Below, one piece after another: positions 33,454 through 41,468 of a stretch of DNA of 64,000 nt. The position numbers and the translations under genes are program-made. This DNA is from Terribacillus aidingensis (GTDB lineage Bacteria > Bacillota > Bacilli > Bacillales > Amphibacillaceae), in NCBI RefSeq assembly GCF_900215625.1, contig NZ_OBEK01000004.1, forward strand, positions 247,593-311,592, given 5' to 3'. Below the pieces are notes generated by a model. The model did no database searches, had not been told where the DNA came from, and saw only the letters and a list, made by a program, of their open reading frames with translations. The first letter of the stretch is position 1. Every line of letters begins with the position of its first letter.

Positions 33454-34086
33454 ATGCTTCCAGAGGCATTAGTACAGCTGGCAAAAGAAAGAATGGCGCC
33501 TTATCCGTGCGAAGGTTTTCTGCCAGGCAGAGGACCGAAACATCCTGTACTGTTTTTTGTCGGAGAAGCACCAGGCGAGACGGAGATACATACGCACATA
33601 CCATTTAGCGGCAGAGCCGGTAAAGAGCTGGATCTATTTCTTGAGCGGGCCGGTGTTAATCGGGATGAAATATTTATATCCAGCTCGGTCCGAAGCAGAC
33701 CATACCAGTACAAAACGAAGCAGATTCGCGGGGAAACGATTACGAAGAAATACAACCGCACGCCAACAAAGGCTGAAGTTTTAGCTCATGCCCCTGTATT
33801 AGATTATGAAATTGACCAATCCGAACCAGAAATGCTGATAACGCTAGGCAGAATTGGCTGGGAGCGAATAACTGGCTCTAAGGAGAAAATCACACAGGTT
33901 GCTGGAAAAGTCATTGAACAACCGATTCAGCAGTTAAAAAGTTTGGAGGATAATGCTTTTATCTTTTCTGAGAAAGTTTATCGTATCTTCCCGACTTATC
34001 ACCCAGCGTCCGTATTTTATAATCCGGGACTGCGGCCGGTAATTGAAGAGCATGCCTATACAATACGTAAACTCTTAAATCGATAG
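33454..34086 (+). CDS. Uracil-DNA glycosylase family 4-like protein lacking Fe-S cysteines
   Basis: A 210-residue protein of the UDG superfamily. The water-activating motif GEAPGETE (about residues 33-40) and a C-terminal motif HPASVFYNP are present. Family 4 enzymes bind a 4Fe-4S cluster through four cysteines; here only one cysteine is left (PYPCEGF), the usual K-C-R-P is S-V-R-S-R-P and the later C-x-P is H-A-P. So it should be cluster-free. It removes uracil from DNA or is a relative with altered specificity. The ATG starts one base after the YdbC stop; GGAG lies 11 bases upstream. Confidence 0.82.
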   Translation: MLPEALVQLAKERMAPYPCEGFLPGRGPKHPVLFFVGEAPGETEIHTHIPFSGRAGKELDLFLERAGVNRDEIFISSSVRSRPYQYKTKQIRGETITKKYNRTPTKAEVLAHAPVLDYEIDQSEPEMLITLGRIGWERITGSKEKITQVAGKVIEQPIQQLKSLEDNAFIFSEKVYRIFPTYHPASVFYNPGLRPVIEEHAYTIRKLLNR

Positions 34087-34098
34087 GAGCGAGAGAAC

Positions 34099-34464
34099 AT
34101 GGTTAAAGGAAAAGTGATTGGTTTTGAACTAAATAGCCAGGATCCGGAAAAGGCAGCCAGCTTCTATTCTAATGTATTTGGCTGGCAGGTCGCGGAACCG
34201 AATTGGGGTTATCATGATGTGAAAACAGACGGAGCCATTAATGGGGGAATTAGTAAAGGACCGTATGATTTTCCGCATGGAACACGTATACAGATTCAAG
34301 TGGAGGATCTGGATCAGGCCATCGAGGATGCTAAGGCAGAAGGAGCCGTTGTTGTTCGTGAAAAAATGGAATTTGACGGTTTCTATCTGGCTTATTTAGC
34401 TGACCCAGTAGGCATAGGTATTGGATTGGTAGAATACAAAGAAACAGGCGTATCAGCTGACTGA
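34099..34464 (+). CDS. VOC (glyoxalase/bleomycin resistance) family protein
   Basis: A 121-residue protein with one beta-alpha-beta-beta-beta repeat pair typical of the vicinal oxygen chelate fold: FELNSQDPEKAASFYSNVFGWQV at the N-terminus and VEDLDQAIEDAKAEGAVVV, then YLADPVGIGIGLVE. Metal ligands cannot be assigned with certainty. Substrate unknown. It follows TAGGAGCGAG and lies 12 bases after the glycosylase gene, closing a three-gene unit. Confidence 0.82.
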   Translation: MVKGKVIGFELNSQDPEKAASFYSNVFGWQVAEPNWGYHDVKTDGAINGGISKGPYDFPHGTRIQIQVEDLDQAIEDAKAEGAVVVREKMEFDGFYLAYLADPVGIGIGLVEYKETGVSAD

Positions 34465-34480
34465 TACGCCTGTTGTTTAT
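34444..34480. terminator. Bidirectional terminator
   Basis: Stem AGGCGTATCAG/CTGATACGCCT, loop CTGA; the VOC stop codon is in the descending arm and the mreBH stop (minus) follows directly. Confidence 0.85.
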
Positions 34481-35484
34481 TTGGCTGCTTTTTGCAGTTT
34501 CGTAATCATTTGCAAGGCACGGCCTGTACCAATTGCAACAGATTCTAAAGGGTTAGGTGCCAGGTGAACTGGGACGGAAATCTCAGAAGCCAGCCATTGC
34601 TGCATACCTTTTAGCAGTGCGCCGCCGCCTGTTAAGATAACACCATGGTCTACGATGTCGCCGCTCAACTCTGGCGGGCAGTCTTCTAGGGTCATGCGGA
34701 TTGTTTCAAGAATCTGTTCTAACGATTCTTTTAGTGCAACCTGCACTTCCTTGGAGGAGATTTGAATTGTCTTAGGTAAACCGGTCACCATATCACGACC
34801 GCGAACATCCATTGTCAACTCATCATGCTCGATTAAAGCAAAGCCAATTTCCATTTTAATCTGCTCTGCAGTTCTTTCACCGATTAGAATGTTGTACTGC
34901 TTGCGTATATACTGCACAATTTCCTCGTCCATTGAATCTCCGCCGATACGGACAGAACGACAGGAAACAACGCCGCCGAATGAAATAATGCCAACTTCGC
35001 TTGTACCGCCGCCAATATCAACAATCACATTTGCAACGGGCTCATCAACTGGCAGATCAGCGCCAATTGCTGCTGCAATTGGTTCTTCAATCAAGTGAAC
35101 ATTTTTTGCGCCATACGATTTGACTGCATTATGGATAGCACGTCTTTCGACAGAAGTACTGCCAGACGGTGTACAGACAACAATTGTTGGTTTGCGAAGG
35201 GAAGACCCCATCACTTTGCTTACTTTTTTAAGTATTTCTTTCAGTAATTGAGCGGTAACATCATAATCAGCGATAACACCATCTTTTAGTGGGCGGATTG
35301 GAACAATATTTTGCGGTGTCTTTCCGACCATTTCCTTCGCTTCTGCACCTACAGCAACGACATTCTTCGTTTCTAAATCAATAGCCACAACAGATGGCTC
35401 ATTCAATACAATTCCTTTTTGTTTCGTATAAACAAGTATATTTGCAGTACCAAGGTCTATTCCGATTTCGGGGTTAGCGAACAT
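34477..35484 (-). CDS. mreBH: Rod-shape actin homologue MreBH
   Basis: A 335-residue bacterial actin that organises cell-wall synthesis and, in B. subtilis, guides the hydrolase LytE. The phosphate-1 motif [13 protein letters not shown], phosphate-2 [11 protein letters not shown] and adenosine motif [11 protein letters not shown] are intact. N-terminus ([12 protein letters not shown]), C-terminus ([14 protein letters not shown]) and the absence of mreC/mreD neighbours match MreBH rather than MreB or Mbl. The ATG follows GGAGG by eight bases. Upstream on the minus strand is ACACCCCC (about 35548-35556), similar to the -35 of sigma-I promoters, but no clear -10. Confidence 0.9.
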   Translation of the reverse strand: MFANPEIGIDLGTANILVYTKQKGIVLNEPSVVAIDLETKNVVAVGAEAKEMVGKTPQNIVPIRPLKDGVIADYDVTAQLLKEILKKVSKVMGSSLRKPTIVVCTPSGSTSVERRAIHNAVKSYGAKNVHLIEEPIAAAIGADLPVDEPVANVIVDIGGGTSEVGIISFGGVVSCRSVRIGGDSMDEEIVQYIRKQYNILIGERTAEQIKMEIGFALIEHDELTMDVRGRDMVTGLPKTIQISSKEVQVALKESLEQILETIRMTLEDCPPELSGDIVDHGVILTGGGALLKGMQQWLASEISVPVHLAPNPLESVAIGTGRALQMITKLQKAAK

Positions 35485-35984
35485 TGTATTTCCTCCAATA
35501 ATGACATATTTCTACTATATTCATTCTCTTAAGACTGAAGCTTTATGGGGGTGTGTCGATAAACAAGCTTAAAAGCTGCTAAGATTCAACATATTTCATT
35601 CTATCACCTGGTATAAAAGCATTAAAGAGATACCTTTATCCTAATTTGGCAGATAAAACTAATAGATTTAGGAGAAAAGGATTATAAGCAAGGAATACAG
35701 GAAAGTCAATTTACAGGTAGATTACAAATAATGAGGGATTGTTACAGAAACTAGGAATGAAAAAGTATGTCAATCACTATTTTCATCCAAAAACTAGCAT
35801 ACAAGATTGATTTTGCTAGTTTCTTTATCTGTTAAACGGGTAGTATTCCGCATAAAGTCTGACTTTTTATGCTTTAGACCAGAAGAACGGCACAGTTGGT
35901 AATTCTAGGCTGCAATATTACACAAAAACCCATGCTATGATGTTGCTGCAACCAGAAAACACATCCCCGAAAGGAGCAACATAC
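35485..35984. other. Long intergenic region between mreBH and the CAP gene
   Basis: 500 bases without a supported gene. It must hold two divergent promoters. A hairpin AAACTAGCA (35792-35800)/TGCTAGTTT (35815-35823) followed by CTTTATCTGTT could be a weak terminator or leader element. No known riboswitch pattern is recognised. Confidence 0.4.
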
Positions 35985-36965
35985 ATGTTTAAGAAAGTAC
36001 TCGTAACAACATTATCTACAGCTATCCTAGCCGGAGGTGCTTTGGCAGGAACAGCAGATGCTGCTTCAGCTCAACAAGTAAAAACAGAGGCACAAGTGCA
36101 TGTCGTAAAAGGATCTTTCTCTTCTATTGAGGATTTAAATACCTTGGTGAATAACTATCTATCACCTTATAAAATTCAAGTTAATCTTAATAGCTTGCTA
36201 GCAGGTTACGGTATACAGCAGCCAATTCAGCAAGAACAAGCACAAACTCCAGCACCAGAAACAACCGAGCAGAAAGAAGTACAAGCTCCAGCGCAGGAAG
36301 CACCTAAGCAGGAAGAAGCACAAGCTCCAGCGCAGGAAGCACCTAAGCAGGAAGAAGCACAAACTCCAGCGCAGGAAGCACCTAAGCAGGAAGAAGCACA
36401 AACTCCAGCACAACAAGCACCAGAGGCAGAAGAAGTAAAAGCCCCAGCAGCGCCTAAGCAAGAAGAGGAAGCAGCTGCACCACAAAAAGAAGAGCAAGCA
36501 ACAGAAGAACAAGCACAGGCTCCAGCTCAAAATCAGCAACCTGCAGCTGGTAAACAGCAAACAGAAGAAAAGCAAGCAACAGAAGGTCTAAGTGCTTTCG
36601 AACAGCAAGTAGTAGATTTAACAAACCAAGAGCGTGCAAAAGCTGGTCTTAGTCCTTTGAAAGCAGATGTTGAACTAAGCAAAGTAGCGCGTGCAAAATC
36701 ACAAGATATGGCTGACAATGGTTACTTTGACCACAACAGCCCAACTTACGGTTCTCCTTTCGACATGATGAAATCATTCGGTATCTCTTATAAAACTGCG
36801 GGTGAAAACATCGCCCAAGGTCAAAAGACACCAGAAGAAGTAGTACAAGCATGGATGAACAGCCAAGGTCACCGCGAAAACATTATGAACCCTGATTACA
36901 CAAATATCGGAGTCGGATATGTCGAAAACGGTAACTACTGGACACAGCAATTTATTGGCAAATAA
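35985..36965 (+). CDS. Secreted CAP-domain (YkwD/SCP-like) protein with repeat linker
   Basis: A 326-residue exported protein. Signal peptide at about residues 1-26 (A-D-A end); a short N-terminal module with LYSPYKIQVNLNSL-like sequence; a proline/glutamine/glutamate linker (about 75-210) with a 13-residue unit (QAPAQEAPKQEEA) repeated three times perfectly; and a C-terminal CAP domain (about 212-326) with LTNQERAKAGLSPL, GYFDHNSP, GENIAQG and HRENIMNP, the histidine and glutamates of the CAP cavity. YkwD-like proteins are cell-wall linked. The ATG follows GAAAGGAG by eight bases. Confidence 0.88.
   Translation: MFKKVLVTTLSTAILAGGALAGTADAASAQQVKTEAQVHVVKGSFSSIEDLNTLVNNYLSPYKIQVNLNSLLAGYGIQQPIQQEQAQTPAPETTEQKEVQAPAQEAPKQEEAQAPAQEAPKQEEAQTPAQEAPKQEEAQTPAQQAPEAEEVKAPAAPKQEEEAAAPQKEEQATEEQAQAPAQNQQPAAGKQQTEEKQATEGLSAFEQQVVDLTNQERAKAGLSPLKADVELSKVARAKSQDMADNGYFDHNSPTYGSPFDMMKSFGISYKTAGENIAQGQKTPEEVVQAWMNSQGHRENIMNPDYTNIGVGYVENGNYWTQQFIGK
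36282..36422 (+). repeat. 39-bp tandem repeat in the CAP gene
   Basis: Units start at 36282, 36321 and 36360, with a fourth, diverging copy from 36399. Units 1 and 2 are identical; unit 3 has one change (aaactcc for aagctcc). Copy number is likely to vary between strains. Confidence 0.9.
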
Positions 36966-36984
36966 TTCTGATTACTATATAATG

Positions 36985-37019
36985 AAAAGCAGCCGTAGTT
37001 ATTGCGGCTGCTTTTCTTG
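36985..37019 (+). terminator. Terminator of the CAP gene
   Basis: Stem AAAAGCAGCCG/CGGCTGCTTTT with a nine-base loop, then CTTGT. Confidence 0.85.
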
Positions 37020-37037
37020 TATGTAGGAGGGAAAATA

Positions 37038-37409
37038 ATGGATCTGATATCCTTGCTCGCAGAAGAAAAAATCAAGCAGGCAGAGGCCAATGGCGAATTT
37101 CGCAACCTTTCTGGTGCAGGTAAACCTTTGGAACTTGAGGACTTGTCTGGGGTGCCGGAGGATATGCGGATGAGCTATAAAATCTTGAAAAACGCAGGAT
37201 ATATCCCGCCAGAGATACAGCTGCAAAAAGAAATTATAAGTATGCGGGATCTGCTTCGCACCTGCACCGATGACAGGGAACGAGCAGCTTATCGGAAAAG
37301 CATCAGCGAGAAGGAAATCCAGTACGAGGCACTGCTTGAAAAGCTTCGTAAGCAAGCACCGGCCGCTTTCAGGCAATACCAAGAACAAGTAGAACATAAA
37401 CTAACCTAA
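37038..37409 (+). CDS. DUF1992 (DnaJ-like C28) family protein
   Basis: A 123-residue helical protein with the DUF1992 signature: IKQAEANGEFRNLSGAGKPLELEDL, then MRMSYKILKNAGYIPPEIQLQKEI. It is the bacterial counterpart of the conserved domain of DNAJC28, without the J domain. Function unknown. The ATG at 37038 follows AGGAGGG by seven bases. No terminator is seen before the SAM riboswitch that starts 12 bases after its stop. Confidence 0.85.
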   Translation: MDLISLLAEEKIKQAEANGEFRNLSGAGKPLELEDLSGVPEDMRMSYKILKNAGYIPPEIQLQKEIISMRDLLRTCTDDRERAAYRKSISEKEIQYEALLEKLRKQAPAAFRQYQEQVEHKLT

Positions 37410-37421
37410 ATATATTTACTT

Positions 37422-37577
37422 TCTTATCACGAGAGGTGGAGGGACTGGCCCATTGAAGCCTCGGCAGCAGGCAGTAATGTACTGTGCCAATTCCAGCAGA
37501 CGAAATGTCTGGCAGATAAGAGGAGCGATTTACCTTGGATAAGGAGCCTCTTCTGCTAAGCGGAAGAGGCTTTTTTA
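37422..37577 (+). promoter_or_regulatory. SAM-I (S-box) riboswitch with terminator
   Basis: Closing helix P1 is CTTATC (37423-37428)/GATAAG (37515-37520). The conserved core runs from ACGAGAGGTGGAGGGACTGG through GAAGCCTCGGCAGC, with the GTGCCAATTCCAGCAGA junction, all typical of S-box RNA. A strong terminator follows: GCCTCTTCTGC/GCGGAAGAGGC (about 37546-37570) and TTTTTT. High S-adenosylmethionine should end transcription before the flavin monooxygenase gene. Confidence 0.95.
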
Positions 37578-37601
37578 CATAGAAAAGAGGAGCTGAACAA
37601 A

Positions 37602-38966
37602 ATGCGTAAACAAATCATCCTGCAAGCTTTTGATATGACAGCCGCCATGCATAATGCGCATGGTCTATGGAAACACCCGGAAAGCAGAAGGCACCGCGAG
37701 TATAAATCGCTCGACTATTGGATGGAGTTAGCACGACTTTTAGAAAAAGGGAAATTTGATGCGGTGTTTTTCGCCGATGTTCTGGGGGTTTATGATGTGT
37801 ATGGGGGAGATGAGGCCGCAGCCTTGCGCGACGGTGTGCAAGTACCGCTCAATGATCCAGCCTTTGTCATCCCGGCAATGGCTGCCGTAACGAATCACTT
37901 GTCTTTCGCTGTAACGGTAAGTACTTCCTATGAACAGCCGTTCCATAACGCTCGTAAGTTTTCGACACTCGATCATTTGACCAATGGACGTGTCGCATGG
38001 AATATTGTTACCTCTTATTTACCGAACGCAGCCCAAAATTTTGGACTGGAAAAAATGGTCAAGCACGATGAACGTTATCAGATAGCTGATGAATTTTTAG
38101 AGGTTTCTTATAAGCTTCTCGAAGATAGCTGGGAAGAGGATGCCGTCATTGCAGACCCGAATAGCGGTGTGCTAGTTGATGCTTCTAAAGTCCATCGCAT
38201 TAAGCATAAAGGCACTTACTTTTCCGTGGAAGGACCGCATGTGAGCGAACCTTCTCCGCAGCGGACGCCAGTGCTTTACCAAGCTGGCACCTCTGAGAAG
38301 GGCAGGGAATTTGCTGCAAGACATGCGGAATGTGTTTTTGTAGGGGGACCGACTCCGGAAAAAATCAATTATTATATAGAAGATATTAAAGCGCGTGCAG
38401 AAGCGTATGGCAGAAGGAAGGACGAAATCAAAGCCTTCACTTTCCTGCAGGTCGTTGTAGCTGAAACGGAAGAAGAAGCTTACAGCAAGTATGAGGACAT
38501 TAAGAAGTACTGGAGTGCCGATGCAGCTAAAGCGCAATATGGCGGTTCAACGGGGTATGACCTGGCTGCTTATGAGAATGAAGAAGAGTTATTCACATAC
38601 AAGCATACTGAACAAGGACAATCTCGTGCTGCTTATCTAACAAAAGACGCTGCTAGGCCATTTACCGTCAAAGAAATTCATGAGAAATTCAGTAAGCCTG
38701 CGGAGATGGACATTTTCGTCGGCAGTCCGGAACAAGTAGCGGATCAATTAGAAGATTTCTTTGTTCGCAGCGGAGTAGATGGATTCAACCTAACACATTA
38801 TATTACACCAAAAGACTTGCAAGACTTTGTCGAGTTAGTTGTCCCAATTCTCCAGGAGCGCGGGTTATATAAAAAAGAGTACAAAGAAGGTACTTTTCGA
38901 GAGAAACTATATAACCGTCCGTATCTCCGGTCTGGACATCCGGCGAAACAAAGGAAGAGGAGCTGA
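37602..38966 (+). CDS. LLM-class flavin-dependent monooxygenase (NtaA/SnaA/DszA type)
   Basis: A 454-residue FMNH2-dependent oxygenase. The N-terminal MRKQIILQAFDM, the FFADVLGVYD strand, LTNGRVAWNIVTSY and the C-terminal VGSPEQVADQL are typical of the nitrilotriacetate/dibenzothiophene-sulfone monooxygenase subgroup, which includes YtnJ/CmoJ of B. subtilis. Control by a SAM-I riboswitch shows it belongs to sulfur acquisition: probably oxidation of an organic sulfide or sulfone so that its sulfur can be recovered. No flavin reductase is adjacent; the nearest one in the window is at 49830. The ATG follows AGAGGAG. Confidence 0.88.
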   Translation: MRKQIILQAFDMTAAMHNAHGLWKHPESRRHREYKSLDYWMELARLLEKGKFDAVFFADVLGVYDVYGGDEAAALRDGVQVPLNDPAFVIPAMAAVTNHLSFAVTVSTSYEQPFHNARKFSTLDHLTNGRVAWNIVTSYLPNAAQNFGLEKMVKHDERYQIADEFLEVSYKLLEDSWEEDAVIADPNSGVLVDASKVHRIKHKGTYFSVEGPHVSEPSPQRTPVLYQAGTSEKGREFAARHAECVFVGGPTPEKINYYIEDIKARAEAYGRRKDEIKAFTFLQVVVAETEEEAYSKYEDIKKYWSADAAKAQYGGSTGYDLAAYENEEELFTYKHTEQGQSRAAYLTKDAARPFTVKEIHEKFSKPAEMDIFVGSPEQVADQLEDFFVRSGVDGFNLTHYITPKDLQDFVELVVPILQERGLYKKEYKEGTFREKLYNRPYLRSGHPAKQRKRS

Positions 38967-38988
38967 TTGTCAGCCCCTCTTTTTTTAT
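38955..38988. terminator. Bidirectional terminator
   Basis: AGAGG-A-GCTGA/TCAGC-CCCTCT stem with loop TTG, then TTTTTTT on plus. The monooxygenase stop codon is in the ascending arm. Confidence 0.75.
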
Positions 38989-40010
38989 TCCATATAAGTC
39001 AATTTGCCGCTGCCGTCTTGGCAAGAGATGGTGGCCAGCGCACCATTGATCATTGTCAGCTGGGGCGGCATATGGCCAATATCGGCATCATAAATAATAG
39101 GGAGTCCAATTTCGTCTGCAAATTCATGAATCATCTGTTCAATCGCATAATCTTCCGTAGAAGTGCTTCTGGCTGGTCGTCCGAATACAGCTCCGCTTGC
39201 ACCATCAAACCAGCCCAGTTCTCGTAAATGCCAAAGATTTCGATAAACTTCAGCTGCCCGCCAGTCGCTCCATTCCAAATAAACAATGGTGTTCTCTTTA
39301 AAACCATTGCGCCATTTTTCAATTGGCGCATATTTCGTCCCGGCAATGACGGTTAATGTATTCAGACATCCGCCAATCAGCCGGCCGGTAAAGGACACGG
39401 AATTACCAGTTGTGGATTTCCAATGTGTGCTGCTGTCCAAGTCAAAGCCTGACGCGTCATCCTGTTCAAAAAGAGCATCCCAGGAAGACTGATACATAGA
39501 AGATGAATGCTGGACAAGATTTTTACGAGACGGAGCAGAAAGCATGTTATGCCACTGCTTTGTTGTTTCATCCAGCTTGTCCATATGTAAGTCAAAAAAG
39601 TTAGTTGCATGGGCGCTGGCAATATTTGTTTGGAGTGTATAGCTGCAAAGCAACGTGCTTGTATCAGAATAGCCAATGAGCCAAGTAGGCTTGCTGTTAG
39701 CTAGCTTCTCCCAATCAAGCTTTGGTAATACTTGTACAAGCAATTCTCCGCCCCAAGGCGGCATAACAGCATCGATGGAGGAATCTGTCATAAAGCGCAT
39801 TAGTTCATTTGCACGGATTTCAGCTGTGCAGCTTCGTGCGGCTTTTTGTGTCCAGACAGTTTCTCCGATAATGACATGATCACAAAGTTGCTCCAGCTGC
39901 TTTTTGGCTTTATATACGCGTGCATGAAGTGAGGTGGGTACACCGCTAGATGGAGCGGTAACGGCAAAAGTAGAAGTGGCTGTTAAAGCTGCCGGATACC
40001 TTATTGTCAT
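38985..40010 (-). CDS. S66 family peptidase (LD-carboxypeptidase/MccF-like)
   Basis: A 341-residue serine peptidase. The nucleophile is in LIGYSDTST (about residue 115); the catalytic glutamate is likely in VYLEWSDW and the histidine in DADIGHMPPQL near the C-terminus. S66 enzymes either trim L,D-bonds in muropeptides or, as MccF, cleave microcin C-type conjugates and give immunity. The insert and length fit the MccF-like branch. I choose the ATG at 40010, six bases after AAAGGAATG; the ATG at 40034 touches a TATAAT box and would be at the transcription start. Confidence 0.82.
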   Translation of the reverse strand: MTIRYPAALTATSTFAVTAPSSGVPTSLHARVYKAKKQLEQLCDHVIIGETVWTQKAARSCTAEIRANELMRFMTDSSIDAVMPPWGGELLVQVLPKLDWEKLANSKPTWLIGYSDTSTLLCSYTLQTNIASAHATNFFDLHMDKLDETTKQWHNMLSAPSRKNLVQHSSSMYQSSWDALFEQDDASGFDLDSSTHWKSTTGNSVSFTGRLIGGCLNTLTVIAGTKYAPIEKWRNGFKENTIVYLEWSDWRAAEVYRNLWHLRELGWFDGASGAVFGRPARSTSTEDYAIEQMIHEFADEIGLPIIYDADIGHMPPQLTMINGALATISCQDGSGKLTYME

Positions 40011-40242
40011 CACTATCATTCCTTTCTTTTCCATATTATAGCATGGCAGGTAGGCTGTTTGAACACAGCTTTCGCAGGGAATGGGATAGCAGGCATACGG
40101 ATTTATCTGTTTTGATAAAATGAAGGGTTTGCGTGCATCATAAATGTGTTGTTTATTGTTTACACATGCATTGTATCCACGACACTAAGTGGGCAGCGGT
40201 GAAATCAATAAAACAACAGATACAATGGAGGGAGCCGGTTTG

Positions 40243-40581
40243 ATGAAAAGTAAATTTACGTTAGGTTTAACGATAGGTGCTACAGTCGGCGGCTTGATTT
40301 CGTTATATGATGCGCAAACGAGGCGCCATGTACGTGGCAGCATGATGCGTGCCGGATCAGAGACGATGTTCTACCTTCGCAACCCCGGTGTATTTGTGGA
40401 TGATGTGAAAACTTCGTATGCAAAAGTTGCGACCAGCTTGTCCACAACAGCAGATAAAGGGTTAAGAGGCGTAGAAGAAGTACAGCATGCTTTGCAGAAG
40501 GTAAGTAAGCTGGATGACCAGCTGGAACTGCCTGCAGGAAATCAAACAAAGAAGCTGGCAGGTGCAGGATCAGCTAGATAA
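40243..40581 (+). CDS. YtxH-like protein
   Basis: A 112-residue protein with a short N-terminal hydrophobic glycine-rich helix (FTLGLTIGATVGGLISLY, YtxH-like) followed by a long amphipathic helical region. It is probably anchored to the membrane. The ATG at 40243 follows ATGGAGGGAG; the in-frame GTG at 40189 lies upstream of that site. It lies 45 bases before the YihY gene with no terminator between, so the two are likely cotranscribed. Function unknown. Confidence 0.75.
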   Translation: MKSKFTLGLTIGATVGGLISLYDAQTRRHVRGSMMRAGSETMFYLRNPGVFVDDVKTSYAKVATSLSTTADKGLRGVEEVQHALQKVSKLDDQLELPAGNQTKKLAGAGSAR

Positions 40582-40626
40582 AGACAAAGCGTGTGTCTAC
40601 CTGAGAGAGAAGAAGGAGGAGAAGAC

Positions 40627-41448
40627 ATGGGGAGTTTTCTTAAACAGCTCGGGCAGCGGGTCGGCAACGATGAAGTAACCGGTCTGTCTGCCCAGCTGGC
40701 TTATTTTTTACTGCTATCACTATTTCCGTTTATTATCTTCCTTGTGTCCCTGATTGCATTTTTACCAGTCAGTCAGGAAGATATTATGAACACTGTATCT
40801 TCATTTGCGCCAGACTCAACGATGCGGTTGCTGGAGCAGAATATTTCAAGTATCGTCAGTGATCATAATGGCGGTTTATTATCCATTGGTATCTTGGCAA
40901 CACTGTGGTCAGCTTCTAACGGAGTTAATGCAATTATTCGGGCATTAAACAAGGCGTATAATGTAGATGAGGAGCGCTCATTCATTGTTGCCAGAGCTGT
41001 TGCTGTCGTTTTAACGATTGCGATGGTATTGGTTATTGCAGTAGCATTTCTGCTGCCGATTTTCGGAAAATCAATTGGTCTTTATATTTTTTCCATTTTT
41101 GGGTTAGATGAAGGGTTTCTTACTGTATGGGAAGCTTTACGCTGGGTAATCTCATTAATTATATTCTTCATCGTGCTGCTTGCACTTTATGTGCTGGCAC
41201 CAAGTAAGAAGATATCTATCAAGGAATCCATGGCAGGTGCAGGCTTTGCTGCCGTCTTCTGGATGATTGCATCCTTGTTATTCTCGTTTTATGTAAATAA
41301 TTTCGGAAACTATTCAGCCACCTACGGATCACTTGGTGCTGTCATCGTTCTGATGATTTGGTTCTACTTAACGGGCATTATTATTATTACCGGCGGCGAA
41401 ATTAACGCTATGCTGAATGAAAGGAAAAAAGGAAAGAAGGCCTCCTGA
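40627..41448 (+). CDS. YihY/BrkB family membrane protein
   Basis: A 273-residue integral membrane protein with six helices. LSAQLAYFLLLSLFPFIIFLV after a soluble start, WSASNGVNAIIRALNKAYNV in the middle and YGSLGAVIVLMIWFYLTGIIIITGGEIN at the end are the family hallmarks. It was once called ribonuclease BN, which is incorrect; its role is unknown. The ATG follows AGGAGGAG by six bases. Confidence 0.9.
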   Translation: MGSFLKQLGQRVGNDEVTGLSAQLAYFLLLSLFPFIIFLVSLIAFLPVSQEDIMNTVSSFAPDSTMRLLEQNISSIVSDHNGGLLSIGILATLWSASNGVNAIIRALNKAYNVDEERSFIVARAVAVVLTIAMVLVIAVAFLLPIFGKSIGLYIFSIFGLDEGFLTVWEALRWVISLIIFFIVLLALYVLAPSKKISIKESMAGAGFAAVFWMIASLLFSFYVNNFGNYSATYGSLGAVIVLMIWFYLTGIIIITGGEINAMLNERKKGKKAS

Positions 41449-41468
41449 CAGGAAGCCTTCTTTTTTAT
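41434..41468. terminator. Bidirectional terminator
   Basis: AGAAGGC-C-TCC/GGA-A-GCCTTCT stem, loop TGACA, then TTTTTT; it lies between the convergent YihY and P-type ATPase genes. Confidence 0.85.

Noticed and set aside
35485-35984. Possible cyclic-di-AMP (ydaO) riboswitch ahead of the CAP gene
   Set aside because: Such riboswitches precede wall-hydrolase genes in bacilli, but the conserved core sequences are not present here.
36198-36575. Cysteine- and leucine-rich minus-strand ORF opposite the CAP gene
   Set aside because: It is the reverse reading of the repetitive P/Q/E linker; its composition comes from the repeat.
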